The notes beneath the pieces were generated by a model. It worked only from the letters and a program-made list of their open reading frames with translations. It searched no databases and was not told the DNA's origin. Position numbers and translations under genes: made by a program. A stretch of DNA of 64,000 nucleotides, taken from Pedobacter sp. BS3. Its GTDB lineage: Bacteria; Bacteroidota; Bacteroidia; Sphingobacteriales; Sphingobacteriaceae. The DNA lies in contig NZ_VTRT01000007.1 in assembly GCF_008274585.1 (NCBI RefSeq), positions 1-64,000 on the forward strand. Direction: 5' to 3'. Below, in pieces: positions 17,018-25,636 of the stretch (within the stretch, counting starts at the first letter, position 1; each line of letters begins with the position of its first letter).

Positions 17018-18493
17018 ATGAACTTAAAGCCTAAAGAAGTTTTAACGGATGAGGAGATACAGAAAGGATTGCGGATAGTTATCTGGGACGGCCTGTCTGT
17101 CGAGGTGATGACCGTTTTTACCGGCGGGGCGTTCCTGGTAGCCATGGCTTTGCTGCTGGGAGCTAATAACGTACAGATTGGTTTGCTGGCAACGTTATCG
17201 CTGGTTACCAATATTTCGCAAATGCTTTCGATCTGGCTGGTTCGCAGATTTAATAACCGGCGGGCTATTGCAGTGTATTGTGCTTTTCTGGCACGGATAC
17301 CGCTTATTATTATTGGCGTTAGCGTGTTATGGTTTTCGAATGGCACGCTTAACCTGCTTATCTTCTTCCTGTTTTTTTACTATTTCTTCGGTTCTATTGC
17401 CGGACCAAGCTGGAATTCGTGGATGAAGGATATGGTTCCTGAAAATATGCTGGGTAGTTATTTTTCACGTCGCAGCAGGTACACTCAAACTCTTAATGTG
17501 GTGCTTAGTATCATACTGGCGTTGGTATTAGACTTCATAAAAGAACGTTATAAGCAATACGAGCTTACCACCTATGCCATTTTCTTTATAATAGCCGGTG
17601 TAATTGGCGTTACCGGCGGGTACATCCTGTCAAAGGCTCCTGAACCGATGGCTCACGTATCGAATGCCAATATGTTTACCTTATTCAGACAGCCGCTTAA
17701 AAATGCTAATTTCCGGCGTTTGCTGGTATTTAATTCGGCCTGGGTATTTGCCCTGAATATCGCTACGCCGTTTTTTACGGTTTTCCTGCTGAAGGGCCTG
17801 GGATTACCGCTTTCGTATATAATTATTCTTACTATTGTTAGTCAGTTGTTTAGTATTCTGACCTTACGGATGTGGGGCATTTTCTCCGACCGTTACAGCA
17901 ATAAAAGTATTATCGCGTTAAGCGCACCGCTGTATATTGTATGTATTATAGCCTGGTGCTTTGTGGGCATTTACTCGCAACGGTATGCAAACCTTATTTT
18001 ACTGGCTATCATTTATATGTTTACGGGTATCGCTACTGCGGGCGTCAATCTTTCGCTAACCAATATTGGCCTGAAGCTGGCGCCAAAAGAGGATGCTATT
18101 GTGTATCTTTCGGTAAAAAATATCGTTACAGCGATATTCTCTTCGCTGGGCCCGTTATTGGGCGGCGTTCTGGCCGATTATTTTACCAACCGGAGCCTGC
18201 ATATTTCGGCTCAATGGATTAGTCCGCATATTAATAAAGTATTTCGTTTGGTTGAGCTGCACGAATGGAATTTTCTGTTCCTGATTGGTGCGTTGCTCGC
18301 ACTGTTCTCGCTGGAACTGCTGACACGTGTAAAGGAAGTGGGCGAGGTGGATAAAGATATTGTGAAGCGGATCATGCGCACCAGTATCCGCAGTAACCTG
18401 AAGGAATATTTCCTGATCGGAAACATCATCAGCTGGCACGAGCAGCTTAAGGCCATTTTACGAAAGAAAGGACGGCCTTATACAAAGATCTGA
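17018..18493 (+). CDS. Major facilitator superfamily transporter
   Basis: A 491-residue protein with about 12 membrane helices (for example GGAFLVAMALLLGANNVQIGLL and LIIIGVSVLWFSNGTLNLLIFFLFFYYFF). The loop RRFNNRRAIAVYC resembles the MFS motif between helices 2 and 3. PSWNSWMKDMVPENMLGSYFSRR is typical of a Bacteroidota MFS subgroup of unknown substrate. It is divergent from the TetR-type regulator and shares the intergenic operator. The start is ATG at 17018; the frame extends upstream to a TTG without good coding character. Confidence 0.88.
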   Translation: MNLKPKEVLTDEEIQKGLRIVIWDGLSVEVMTVFTGGAFLVAMALLLGANNVQIGLLATLSLVTNISQMLSIWLVRRFNNRRAIAVYCAFLARIPLIIIGVSVLWFSNGTLNLLIFFLFFYYFFGSIAGPSWNSWMKDMVPENMLGSYFSRRSRYTQTLNVVLSIILALVLDFIKERYKQYELTTYAIFFIIAGVIGVTGGYILSKAPEPMAHVSNANMFTLFRQPLKNANFRRLLVFNSAWVFALNIATPFFTVFLLKGLGLPLSYIIILTIVSQLFSILTLRMWGIFSDRYSNKSIIALSAPLYIVCIIAWCFVGIYSQRYANLILLAIIYMFTGIATAGVNLSLTNIGLKLAPKEDAIVYLSVKNIVTAIFSSLGPLLGGVLADYFTNRSLHISAQWISPHINKVFRLVELHEWNFLFLIGALLALFSLELLTRVKEVGEVDKDIVKRIMRTSIRSNLKEYFLIGNIISWHEQLKAILRKKGRPYTKI

Positions 18494-18528
18494 CAAAGAC
18501 CTTGATACAGGAATTGTCTACGCAATAA

Positions 18529-19785
18529 CTATTTCAGCTTCGCCAACGCTTCCCGAACCCGTGGTATCATGGCTTCAATATCCGCCAGCGAGCATGCGCC
18601 AACCGATGCCCGGAACCAGGTCAGATCATGGCCGGTGCCGAAGGCTGAGAAAGGTACCAAAGCGCCTTTAGCCTCCTTGATCAGGTATGAATTAATATCA
18701 GCCGAATCGTTCAGCACTTTACCATCCGGTGTGGTTTTGCCTTTGATATCGATTTGAACCGTCAGGTAAATAGCGCCCATTGGCTCAATAGCGTTAACCG
18801 GGAAACCTTCCGATTTCAGTTGCTGAAATCCGGTATATAACGCGTCCAGACTTTTACGGATACGCTGTTTAAAATTGTCCAGGAAATTATCCACGGCAGC
18901 AGCATTACGCAAAAAACCGGCCATGGCTACCTGTTCGGCTTTTGGTGCCCAGGCGCCCATGTGCCCTACAATGGCTTTCATGTTATCAATAATATGTGCC
19001 GGACCAAATCCCCAGCCCACACGTACGCCCGTAGCCGCGAAACATTTGGAGCTTCCGTCGATAAACACGACATAGTCCTTCAGCTCCGGACGCAAGCTTA
19101 CCGGGTCGTAATGTTCAAAATCGCCAAAGGTTAATTGCGAATAAATCTGGTCGTATAAAATATAAAGCGGTTTTTCTCCTGCTTTACGCGATTTGTTTTC
19201 TTCAATCACCACATCACAGATAGCTTCCAGGTCAGACTTCCGGAACATGGTTCCCGTTGGGTTCAATGGAGAGCACAAAGCCAGCATGGTTGCCCCCTTA
19301 ACATGCGGCCGGATATCATCAGCCGTAGGCATAAAATTATTATCCGCATGGGTTTGCACCATCACACCACTAGCGGAGGTCAAATCGCAGTAATGGTTAT
19401 TGTTCCAGGATGGCGCCGGAAAGATCACCTTGTCGCCCGGGTCAACCAGCGTGAGGTAAGTACCATAAATTAACGGCCTCGAGCCACCGGATATCAGAAT
19501 CTGGTTAGCGGCATATTCCAGGCCGTAACGTGTTTTCAGAAATTCAGAAACGCTCTGGCGCAGATCCAGCACACCGTCTGCCGGCGGATAATTGGTCTGG
19601 TTGTTATCGTACGATTGCACAATAGCCTGTTTCAGCTCTGCCGGAATAGGGTAAATATTGGAATCGAAATCGCCAATGGTCAGGTTGGCAATGTTTTGTC
19701 CTTGTTTTTTCAGCTCGTTAATTTCGCCTGCAATCTTTATAATTTCAGAACCGGTAAGATTCTGCGCTAATCTGGATATACTCAT
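18529..19785 (-). CDS. PLP-dependent class I/II aminotransferase
   Basis: A 418-residue fold-type I aminotransferase. Key segments: ISGGSRPLIYGTYLTLVDPGD, PSWNNNHYC, LCSPLNPTGTMF (cofactor Asn), YDQIYSQLTF (Asp and Tyr) and the Schiff-base lysine in IDGSSKCFAATGVRVGWGFGP. It resembles aspartate/aromatic aminotransferases. It lies eight bases downstream of argH on the same strand, so it is the last gene of the arginine cluster; it may feed amino groups to that pathway, but its substrate cannot be read from the sequence. Confidence 0.88.
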   Translation of the reverse strand: MSISRLAQNLTGSEIIKIAGEINELKKQGQNIANLTIGDFDSNIYPIPAELKQAIVQSYDNNQTNYPPADGVLDLRQSVSEFLKTRYGLEYAANQILISGGSRPLIYGTYLTLVDPGDKVIFPAPSWNNNHYCDLTSASGVMVQTHADNNFMPTADDIRPHVKGATMLALCSPLNPTGTMFRKSDLEAICDVVIEENKSRKAGEKPLYILYDQIYSQLTFGDFEHYDPVSLRPELKDYVVFIDGSSKCFAATGVRVGWGFGPAHIIDNMKAIVGHMGAWAPKAEQVAMAGFLRNAAAVDNFLDNFKQRIRKSLDALYTGFQQLKSEGFPVNAIEPMGAIYLTVQIDIKGKTTPDGKVLNDSADINSYLIKEAKGALVPFSAFGTGHDLTWFRASVGACSLADIEAMIPRVREALAKLK

Positions 19786-19793
19786 TGTATCTG

Positions 19794-21125
19794 TTATGCT
19801 AATAATTGTTGTACGGCGTTATGCACTTTTTCAAACCCGAACTGGCTGATAACCGTCTGGAACGCAGTTTTAATTTCGGGGTTGCATAAATTGCCGATAC
19901 TTCCTTCGTGTGTATGATTTACGGTTTTTAATGGTTTAAAAGTTCCTTTTTCGATGTTTGCACCAACATTTTTATAGGCCTCGCGGAAAGGTACGCCTTT
20001 CAATACCTCGTTGTTTACTACTTCCACGCTGAACAAGTAAGTGTACTTTTCATCATCCAGGATATTATTTTTTACGCTGATGTTTTGCAGCATGAAGGTT
20101 GCTATTTCAAGGCATTCGTTTAGCGAAGTAAACGCCGGGAACAGGTTTTCTTTCAGCAATTGCAAATCGCGATGATAGCCCGATGGCAGGTTGGTGGTCA
20201 TCAGCGCAATTTCATTGGGCAACGCCTGTATCTTGTTGCACCGCGACCGTATCAGCTCAAAAACGTCCGGGTTTTTTTTATGCGGCATAATGCTCGAACC
20301 GGTTGTCAGCTCGTCCGGGAAACTGATGAACCCGAAATTCTGGTTAATGAACAGGCAAACATCCATTGAAAATTTGGCCAGCGTAGCCGCAACTGATGAC
20401 ATGGCTTGCGCCAGGATACGCTCAGTTTTTCCCCGGCCCATCTGTGCATAAACCACGTTATAATTCAAGGCATCAAATCCCAGCAATTCAGTGGTCATGG
20501 TACGGTTTAAGGGGAACGATGAACCATAACCGGCAGCGGAACCCAATGGATTTTTGTTACATACCTTCCAGGCAGCCAGCATCAGCTCCATATCATCCAC
20601 CAGGCTTTCAGCATAAGCGCCGAACCATAAGCCGAACGACGACGGCATGGCTATCTGCAAATGGGTATAGCCGGGCAACAGCTTATCTTTATGTTCTTCG
20701 CTTAACGCGATAAGCTGCTCAAACAATGCCTCAACATTTTGCACCATCTCTTCAATACGGCTGCGGAAAAACAATTTCAGGTCAACCAAAACCTGGTCAT
20801 TGCGTGAGCGGCCGCTGTGAATCTTTTTACCGGCTTCGCCGATACGCTGGGTAAGCAGCCATTCTACCTGCGAGTGAACGTCTTCCACGCTATCTTCAAT
20901 GGTGAATTGACCGGATTCAATCTCGCGATAGATATTTTTCAACTCCTGTTGTACCAGCTCCAGGTCGCTTTGGGTCATCAGGCCAATACTTTCAAGCATC
21001 CGCGTATGCGCCAGCGAACCCAATACATCAAAGGCGGCCATCTCACGGTCCAATTCACGATCCTGCCCAACGGTAAAGGCTTCTACCTGTTTGTTAACGT
21101 CTGTATTTTTTTGCCAGATCTTCAT
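19794..21125 (-). CDS. argH: Argininosuccinate lyase
   Basis: A 443-residue member of the fumarase/aspartase superfamily that splits argininosuccinate to arginine and fumarate, the last step of the pathway. Seen: SGRSRNDQVLVDLKLF, LPGYTHLQIAMP, NPLGSAAGYGSSFPL and the flexible signature loop GSSIMPHKKNPDVFELIR with the catalytic serine. Length is slightly short for the family but all three conserved regions are intact. Co-directional with the other arginine genes. Confidence 0.96.
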   Translation of the reverse strand: MKIWQKNTDVNKQVEAFTVGQDRELDREMAAFDVLGSLAHTRMLESIGLMTQSDLELVQQELKNIYREIESGQFTIEDSVEDVHSQVEWLLTQRIGEAGKKIHSGRSRNDQVLVDLKLFFRSRIEEMVQNVEALFEQLIALSEEHKDKLLPGYTHLQIAMPSSFGLWFGAYAESLVDDMELMLAAWKVCNKNPLGSAAGYGSSFPLNRTMTTELLGFDALNYNVVYAQMGRGKTERILAQAMSSVAATLAKFSMDVCLFINQNFGFISFPDELTTGSSIMPHKKNPDVFELIRSRCNKIQALPNEIALMTTNLPSGYHRDLQLLKENLFPAFTSLNECLEIATFMLQNISVKNNILDDEKYTYLFSVEVVNNEVLKGVPFREAYKNVGANIEKGTFKPLKTVNHTHEGSIGNLCNPEIKTAFQTVISQFGFEKVHNAVQQLLA

Positions 21126-21215
21126 GAGTTATAGGCTAAAAAGCCAAATTGTTGCAACGATGCCAAAAATACGTTAATAAATTAATTCCCGCAGCCTTGT
21201 TTATACATTGGCAGC

Positions 21216-22286
21216 TCAGGCATTCTTTACGATTTTTTCCAACATCTGCACGTAGAGCGTTATGCCCTCGCGGATTTCATCCACGTAGATAAATTCATCG
21301 GCTATATGCGAACGTCCCGAATCGCCGGGACCAAGCTTTAGCGACGGAATATCCAGCAATGCCTGGTCTGATGTTGTTGGCGAACCGTACGTTGTTCTGC
21401 CCAAAGACAGGCCGGCCTGAACAATCGGGTGATTTTTATCGATGGATGAAGGCTTTAACCGGATGGAACGCGGTTTCACTTCGCACGAAACATGCTGCCG
21501 GATAATATCGAGCACTTCTTCGTTGCGGTAAGCGTCGGTTACACGAACGTCGACAGTAAAGGTACAGGTTGCCGGAACCACATTATGCTGCGAACCGGCG
21601 TTGATAATGGTTACGGTCATCTTCAGCGGGCCAAAAACCTCAGAAACTTTCGGAAACTGGAACGTCCTGAACCATTCGATATCGTTCAATGCTTTATAAA
21701 TGGCGTTTTCTCCTTCTTCTCGGGCCGCATGACCGGCTTTTCCATGTACGGTACAGTCCAGAACCATCAATCCGCGTTCGGCAATGGCCAGATTCATCTG
21801 GGTTGGTTCGCCCACAATGGCAAACTCCAGGGGGCCTAAATCGGGAATTACGAGCTCCAAACCATTGTTTCCGGATATTTCTTCTTCGGCGGTTGTGGCC
21901 AGGCAGAAATTATAGTTTAAATTTTCCTGCGGATAGAAATACAAAAAGGTGGCGATAAGCGAAACGAGGCATCCGCCGGCATCGTTACTGCCGAGGCCGT
22001 ACAAAATTCCATCCTCAACATCAGGTGAAAACGGGTCGCGGGTATAACCCGAATTAGGTTTTACCGTATCGTGATGCGAGTTTAACAGAATGGTTGGTTT
22101 CGATGCATCGAAATATTTGTTATACGCCCAGATATTATTCAGTTTGGTATATGTCCTGACACCGTGCTGCTTTAAAAACAGCTCGATAATCTGTGCGGTT
22201 TGCCGCTCTTCTTTGCTGAACGAAGGTGTTGCTATCAGCTTTTTTAGCAAGCCGATACTTTCATCCGCCAGTTTGTTTAATTCCAT
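21216..22286 (-). CDS. argE: M20-family deacylase of the arginine pathway (ArgE-like)
   Basis: A 356-residue zinc metallopeptidase-fold enzyme. Metal ligands are visible in LLNSHHDTVKPN, GLGSNDAGGCLVS and the catalytic glutamate pair in ATTAEEEISGNN, with IVGEPTQMNLAIAERG following; the small dimerisation domain is in the middle. In this lineage the enzyme should remove the N-acyl group (succinyl or acetyl) from acylcitrulline or acylornithine. It lies between argH and proC on the same strand. The acyl group is inferred from the neighbouring ArgF'-type transcarbamylase. Confidence 0.88.
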   Translation of the reverse strand: MELNKLADESIGLLKKLIATPSFSKEERQTAQIIELFLKQHGVRTYTKLNNIWAYNKYFDASKPTILLNSHHDTVKPNSGYTRDPFSPDVEDGILYGLGSNDAGGCLVSLIATFLYFYPQENLNYNFCLATTAEEEISGNNGLELVIPDLGPLEFAIVGEPTQMNLAIAERGLMVLDCTVHGKAGHAAREEGENAIYKALNDIEWFRTFQFPKVSEVFGPLKMTVTIINAGSQHNVVPATCTFTVDVRVTDAYRNEEVLDIIRQHVSCEVKPRSIRLKPSSIDKNHPIVQAGLSLGRTTYGSPTTSDQALLDIPSLKLGPGDSGRSHIADEFIYVDEIREGITLYVQMLEKIVKNA

Positions 22287-22383
22287 TATTCGATTTAGAT
22301 ATATGATTTAGATTTACGAGTGATACTATCACTCTTCATAAATCCGGTTCACTTTTTATATTTTATGCACATCCATTCATTTT

Positions 22384-22494
22384 CGTCATGCCGGATTTGA
22401 TTTGGCATCTTAATGCGATTAGTATGTGTAATTAGACCATTTGTACAAATTCTTTATCCCTTGCTTTAAGATTCCTGCCTACGCAGGAATGACG
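22384..22494. repeat. REP-like element (CGTCATGCC ... GGAATGACG)
   Basis: A ~111-bp unit opens CGTCATGCCGGATTTGAT and closes ATTCCTGC-CTAC-GCAGGAAT-GACG, with ends that are near inverted repeats. Sequences of this type are dispersed in many bacterial genomes. It separates the proC end from the argE-like start. Confidence 0.7.
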
Positions 22495-22537
22495 TATGAT
22501 GAACGGACCCAGCTTATTAAATTGGTTGTAAAACCTG

Positions 22538-23341
22538 TTAATCATTATACAATCCGCCTGCTTTTTGTGCCGATAACCGGATGCCTTTAATTAAGGCCGA
22601 ACTGAACCCCTGGTGTTCCATTTCGTTTAAACCGGCAATGGTACATCCTTTAGGCGAAGTCACTTTATCAATTTCAGATTCCGGGTGACTTTGATTTAAT
22701 AATAGCAGGTCGGCAGCGCCCTTTGCGGTTTGTACCGCCATTTTCAATGCTTCATCGGCATGAAACCCGATTTCAACGCCGCCCTGCGATGCCGCCCGGA
22801 TGGCACGCAGGAAAAACGCGATGCCGCAGGCACATAAGGCTGTGGCCGATGTCATCAGGCTTTCATTAATGGTAACTACAGCGCCTACAGTTTCAAACAT
22901 GCGGGTAACTTCGTCCATATCGTCTTTGCCGGCATTGTCGGTAGCCATGCACGTCATGGACTGGCCAATGGAAATAGCGGTGTTCGGCATAACACGTACC
23001 ACGCGTACATCGTTACCCAGCTTGGCACGTATATCCTGGCAGCTTACTCCGGAAATGATGGAAATAACCAAATGCTTTTGCGGATTTATAGCTGGTTTAA
23101 TTTGCTCAAATAAAGTATTCAGCTGTTGTGGCAATACAGCCAGTATCACAACAGATGATTCTGTGACAGCCTGCCGGTTATCGCTGGTTACCTGATAGCC
23201 CTGCTCCGCATACGTGTTTAGCGCACTTAAATTTCTGCGGGTTAGCGTAATATCACCGGCGTTAACATAATTGGCCTTTACCAATCCGCTGGCAAGCGCC
23301 AAACCCATATTTCCACTACCCAGAATAGCTATTTTCTTCAT
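22538..23341 (-). CDS. proC: Pyrroline-5-carboxylate reductase
   Basis: A 267-residue NAD(P)H-dependent enzyme making proline. The Rossmann motif is AILGSGNMGLALASGL; later VRVMPNTAISIGQSMT and the C-terminal proC signature region AAQGGVEIGFHADEALKMAVQTAKGAADLLL are clear. Placement among arginine genes is common in Bacteroidota and links proline and arginine (shared glutamate origin). The start is ATG; argB ends 18 bases upstream. Confidence 0.94.
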   Translation of the reverse strand: MKKIAILGSGNMGLALASGLVKANYVNAGDITLTRRNLSALNTYAEQGYQVTSDNRQAVTESSVVILAVLPQQLNTLFEQIKPAINPQKHLVISIISGVSCQDIRAKLGNDVRVVRVMPNTAISIGQSMTCMATDNAGKDDMDEVTRMFETVGAVVTINESLMTSATALCACGIAFFLRAIRAASQGGVEIGFHADEALKMAVQTAKGAADLLLLNQSHPESEIDKVTSPKGCTIAGLNEMEHQGFSSALIKGIRLSAQKAGGLYND

Positions 23342-23359
23342 GTTATTAATTTTTAGCCG

Positions 23360-24190
23360 TTATTTCAGCATTTTGGTGCCAAAAGTATTGTTATCCAACT
23401 GGTCAAGCTCATCGGATTTGCCGATATATACCGCATTAACCCCTTTTCGGATAGCATCAAACGCGTTTTGCAATTTGGGAATCATTCCACCGGCAACTAT
23501 ACCATCGGCTTTTAATTGCTCAAACTGGTCAGCTTTGATTTCATGCACAACCGATGCCTCATCGTTAACATCCCGCAAAACCCCTTTCTTTTCAAAGCAA
23601 TATACCAAATTGGTTTCATATATTGATGACATGGCTACTGCCAGCGCCGATGCAATGGTATCGGCATTGGTATTGAGCAACTGGCTTTCGCCATCGTGTG
23701 TAATGGCCGAAAACACGGGAACGAAATTGCTTTGCAATAATTTGTCCAGAGCGTCTGTGCGTACCGAATGTTCATCCAAATCACCTACAAAACCGTAATC
23801 AATGGAAGCCCCCTCTAAATCTCCCCCTAAGGGAGAGACTTTTTGGATTGGACGTTTTTTTGCCCGGATAATATTCCCGTCGGCTCCGGTTAGCCCGATA
23901 GCATCGCAGCCTTTAGCCTGTAGCTGTGCTACCATATTTTTATTGATGAGTCCGGCGTAAACCATAGTGACTACCCGCAACGTCTCAATATCGGTTATCC
24001 GGCGACCATCCACCATTTTTGCTTCTATTCCCAGCGTTTTGCTTAATTCGGTAGCGATTTTACCGCCACCATGTACCAGGATTTTATTTCCTTTCAGAGC
24101 AGTAAAATCCAGCAGGAACTGGTGCAGGTTTTCGGAGTTATCGATAACATTGCCGCCGATTTTTATAACGTAGAGTGAAGGCTTTTGCAT
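23360..24190 (-). CDS. argB: Acetylglutamate kinase (N-acylglutamate kinase) with an in-frame repeat insertion
   Basis: A 276-residue amino acid kinase. The N-terminal glycine loop is VIKIGGNVID, followed by KILVHGGGKIATELSKTLG, VDGRRITDIETLRVV, AIGLTGADGNII and LNTNADTIASALAVAM, which together define ArgB. Between RPI and IDYGFVGD there are 13 extra residues (KVSPLGGDLEGAS) encoded by a palindromic repeat. The insertion falls in a loop and all catalytic segments are intact, so the enzyme is probably active. Three bases separate it from argF'. In this pathway it may act on the N-succinyl form. Confidence 0.94.
   Translation of the reverse strand: MQKPSLYVIKIGGNVIDNSENLHQFLLDFTALKGNKILVHGGGKIATELSKTLGIEAKMVDGRRITDIETLRVVTMVYAGLINKNMVAQLQAKGCDAIGLTGADGNIIRAKKRPIQKVSPLGGDLEGASIDYGFVGDLDEHSVRTDALDKLLQSNFVPVFSAITHDGESQLLNTNADTIASALAVAMSSIYETNLVYCFEKKGVLRDVNDEASVVHEIKADQFEQLKADGIVAGGMIPKLQNAFDAIRKGVNAVYIGKSDELDQLDNNTFGTKMLK
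23804..23842. repeat. Palindromic element inserted in frame in argB
   Basis: On the coding strand CTCTCCCTTAGGGGGAG is followed by ATTTAGAGGGGGC. It encodes 13 residues in one reading frame with no stop. Same family and same orientation relative to coding as the copies in argF' and argC. Confidence 0.85.
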
Positions 24191-24193
24191 GTT

Positions 24194-25183
24194 TTATTGT
24201 AAATCCGATAATATTTGTTTCAATACGGCCTGTGCTGCCCAAAGCCTGTTACCGGCTTCGTGAATAACCAGCGAGTTCGGGCCATCTAATATTTCAGAGG
24301 ATAATTCCAAATCCCGGCGTACCGGCAGGCAATGCATTACTTTCCCGTTGTTGGTCAGTTTCAGCTTTTCATTGTTCATCATCCAGCCATCGGGATAAGT
24401 TAATACTCTACCATATTCTTTATAGCTCGACCAGTTTTTTACGTAAATATAATCGGCTCCGCTCAGGGCTTCTTCTAAACTGTGGGTAATGGTTGCTCCG
24501 GGTGTAAAGTCAGGATTTAATTCGTATCCCTCAGGTTGGGCAATGGTAAAATCGAGCATGCTTTCCTGTTGGGCACGACACATCCACTCGGCAAATGAGT
24601 TAGGTACGGCCTGCGGCAGGGCTTTTACATGCGGCGCCCAGGCAAGTACAACTTTAGGAAGCCTCACCCCAACCTTCTCCGAAGGAGAGTGAGCTTTCCA
24701 TGTTTCGGTAATGGTCACCAGGTCGGCAAGGCTTTGCAGCGGATGCCGGGTAGCGCTCTCTAAACTTACTACCGGAACGCCGCAATATTTCACAAATTTA
24801 TTGAAGAAGTCTTCGTTGTAATCTTCTTCGCGGTTATGCAGCTTGGGGAATGAGCGCAGGCCGAGAATATCACAATACTGTCCCATTACAGCCGCCGCTT
24901 CGCGGATATGCTCTACAGTAGTTCCGTTCATTACTACGCCATCCTGTGTTTCAAGCGCCCAGCCTTCTTTATCCATGTTCATTACCATCACACTCATGCC
25001 CAGGTTTATAGCAGCTTTTTGGGTACTTAACCGTGTGCGCAAACTGGGGTTTAAGAATACCAGCCCTAAGGTTTTATTTTTCCCCAAATGCTGATGCGCA
25101 TACGGATTGGCTTTTAAATCCAACGCATCCTGAACTAACTTTTTGATGTCTGTTACATCGTGTACGGAAGAGAAGAGTCTCAT
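24194..25183 (-). CDS. argF': N-succinylornithine/N-acetylornithine carbamoyltransferase
   Basis: A 329-residue transcarbamylase of the SOTCase/AOTCase branch, not ordinary ArgF: the carbamoyl-phosphate loop is SLRTRLSTQKAA instead of STRTR. Also seen: RHPLQSLADL, TWAP-type WAPHVKALPQAVPNSFAEW and the C-terminal HCLPVRRDL. These enzymes carbamoylate N-acylornithine to N-acylcitrulline. In GTTVEHIREA the residue that I believe distinguishes acetyl (Glu) from succinyl (Pro) specificity is Val, so acetyl seems less likely. Twelve residues (AHSPSEKVGVRL) come from an inserted palindromic repeat. A heptad array abuts the start codon. Confidence 0.93.
   Translation of the reverse strand: MRLFSSVHDVTDIKKLVQDALDLKANPYAHQHLGKNKTLGLVFLNPSLRTRLSTQKAAINLGMSVMVMNMDKEGWALETQDGVVMNGTTVEHIREAAAVMGQYCDILGLRSFPKLHNREEDYNEDFFNKFVKYCGVPVVSLESATRHPLQSLADLVTITETWKAHSPSEKVGVRLPKVVLAWAPHVKALPQAVPNSFAEWMCRAQQESMLDFTIAQPEGYELNPDFTPGATITHSLEEALSGADYIYVKNWSSYKEYGRVLTYPDGWMMNNEKLKLTNNGKVMHCLPVRRDLELSSEILDGPNSLVIHEAGNRLWAAQAVLKQILSDLQ
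24659..24694. repeat. Palindromic element inserted in frame in argF'
   Basis: On the coding strand CTCTCCTTCGGAGAAGG is followed by TTGGGGTGAGGC. It adds 12 codons between conserved ETWK and PKVVLAWAP. Confidence 0.85.
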
Positions 25184-25218
25184 TTTAAGTTGTAAGTTTT
25201 AAGTTATACGTAATACGT
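25184..25218. repeat. Heptad array, argF' side of four-helix gene A
   Basis: Five 7-mers (TTTAAGT, TGTAAGT, TTTAAGT, then TATACGT and AATACGT) start at the base next to the argF' ATG. The array is nearly complementary to the one on the other side of gene A: TTAAGTTATACGT here against ACGTATCACTTA there. Confidence 0.85.
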
Positions 25219-25226
25219 AGTTTGCA

Positions 25227-25583
25227 CTACTTATTTCTAACTTTAGTAATCAAATTAATGAGCATTGCCTTAATAGTATTTATTGTGTTCTCCAATTCAA
25301 AAAAATCGGTTTCGGAAATGTATTGCAAATCTTTACATAATAGTAAAAAGTAATCTGTTTCATTTGCAGAACCAAGCGAAATGTTTAGGAAATTAGCCAT
25401 ATCGAGCTGAGAGTTCTTCCCACATCCCTCAGCAATATTTGCAGGAATTGAAGCCGCTGATCTTCTAATCTGACTTGTAATTCCGAAAATCTCTTCTTTA
25501 GGGAATTTGGCAGTTATCCGATAAATATCAAGAACAAGCAAGTGCGATTTCTCCCAAACTTTTAGCTCCTTGTAGTTCTGCAT
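25227..25583 (-). CDS. Four-helix-bundle protein A (23S rRNA IVS/Avd-like family)
   Basis: A 118-residue protein: YKELKVWEKSHLLVLDIY, PKEEIFGITSQIRRSAASIP, NIAEGCGKN and the C-terminal IKAMLINLITKVRNK. This is the 'four helix bundle protein' family (TIGR02436), first known from intervening sequences in 23S rRNA and related in fold to the Avd protein of diversity-generating retroelements. Members bind nucleic acid through a basic face; their cellular role is unknown. It sits between argD and argF', unrelated to arginine synthesis, with complementary heptad arrays on both sides. Confidence 0.92.
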   Translation of the reverse strand: MQNYKELKVWEKSHLLVLDIYRITAKFPKEEIFGITSQIRRSAASIPANIAEGCGKNSQLDMANFLNISLGSANETDYFLLLCKDLQYISETDFFELENTINTIKAMLINLITKVRNK

Positions 25584-25601
25584 AATTTCTTACATAGCTT
25601 A

Positions 25602-25636
25602 AAAACGTATCACTTATAACGTATCACTTATAACCT
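25602..25636. repeat. Heptad array, argD side of four-helix gene A
   Basis: Five 7-mers alternating ATCACTT with ATAACGT or close variants. The argD stop codon and last codons lie inside the array. Confidence 0.85.
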
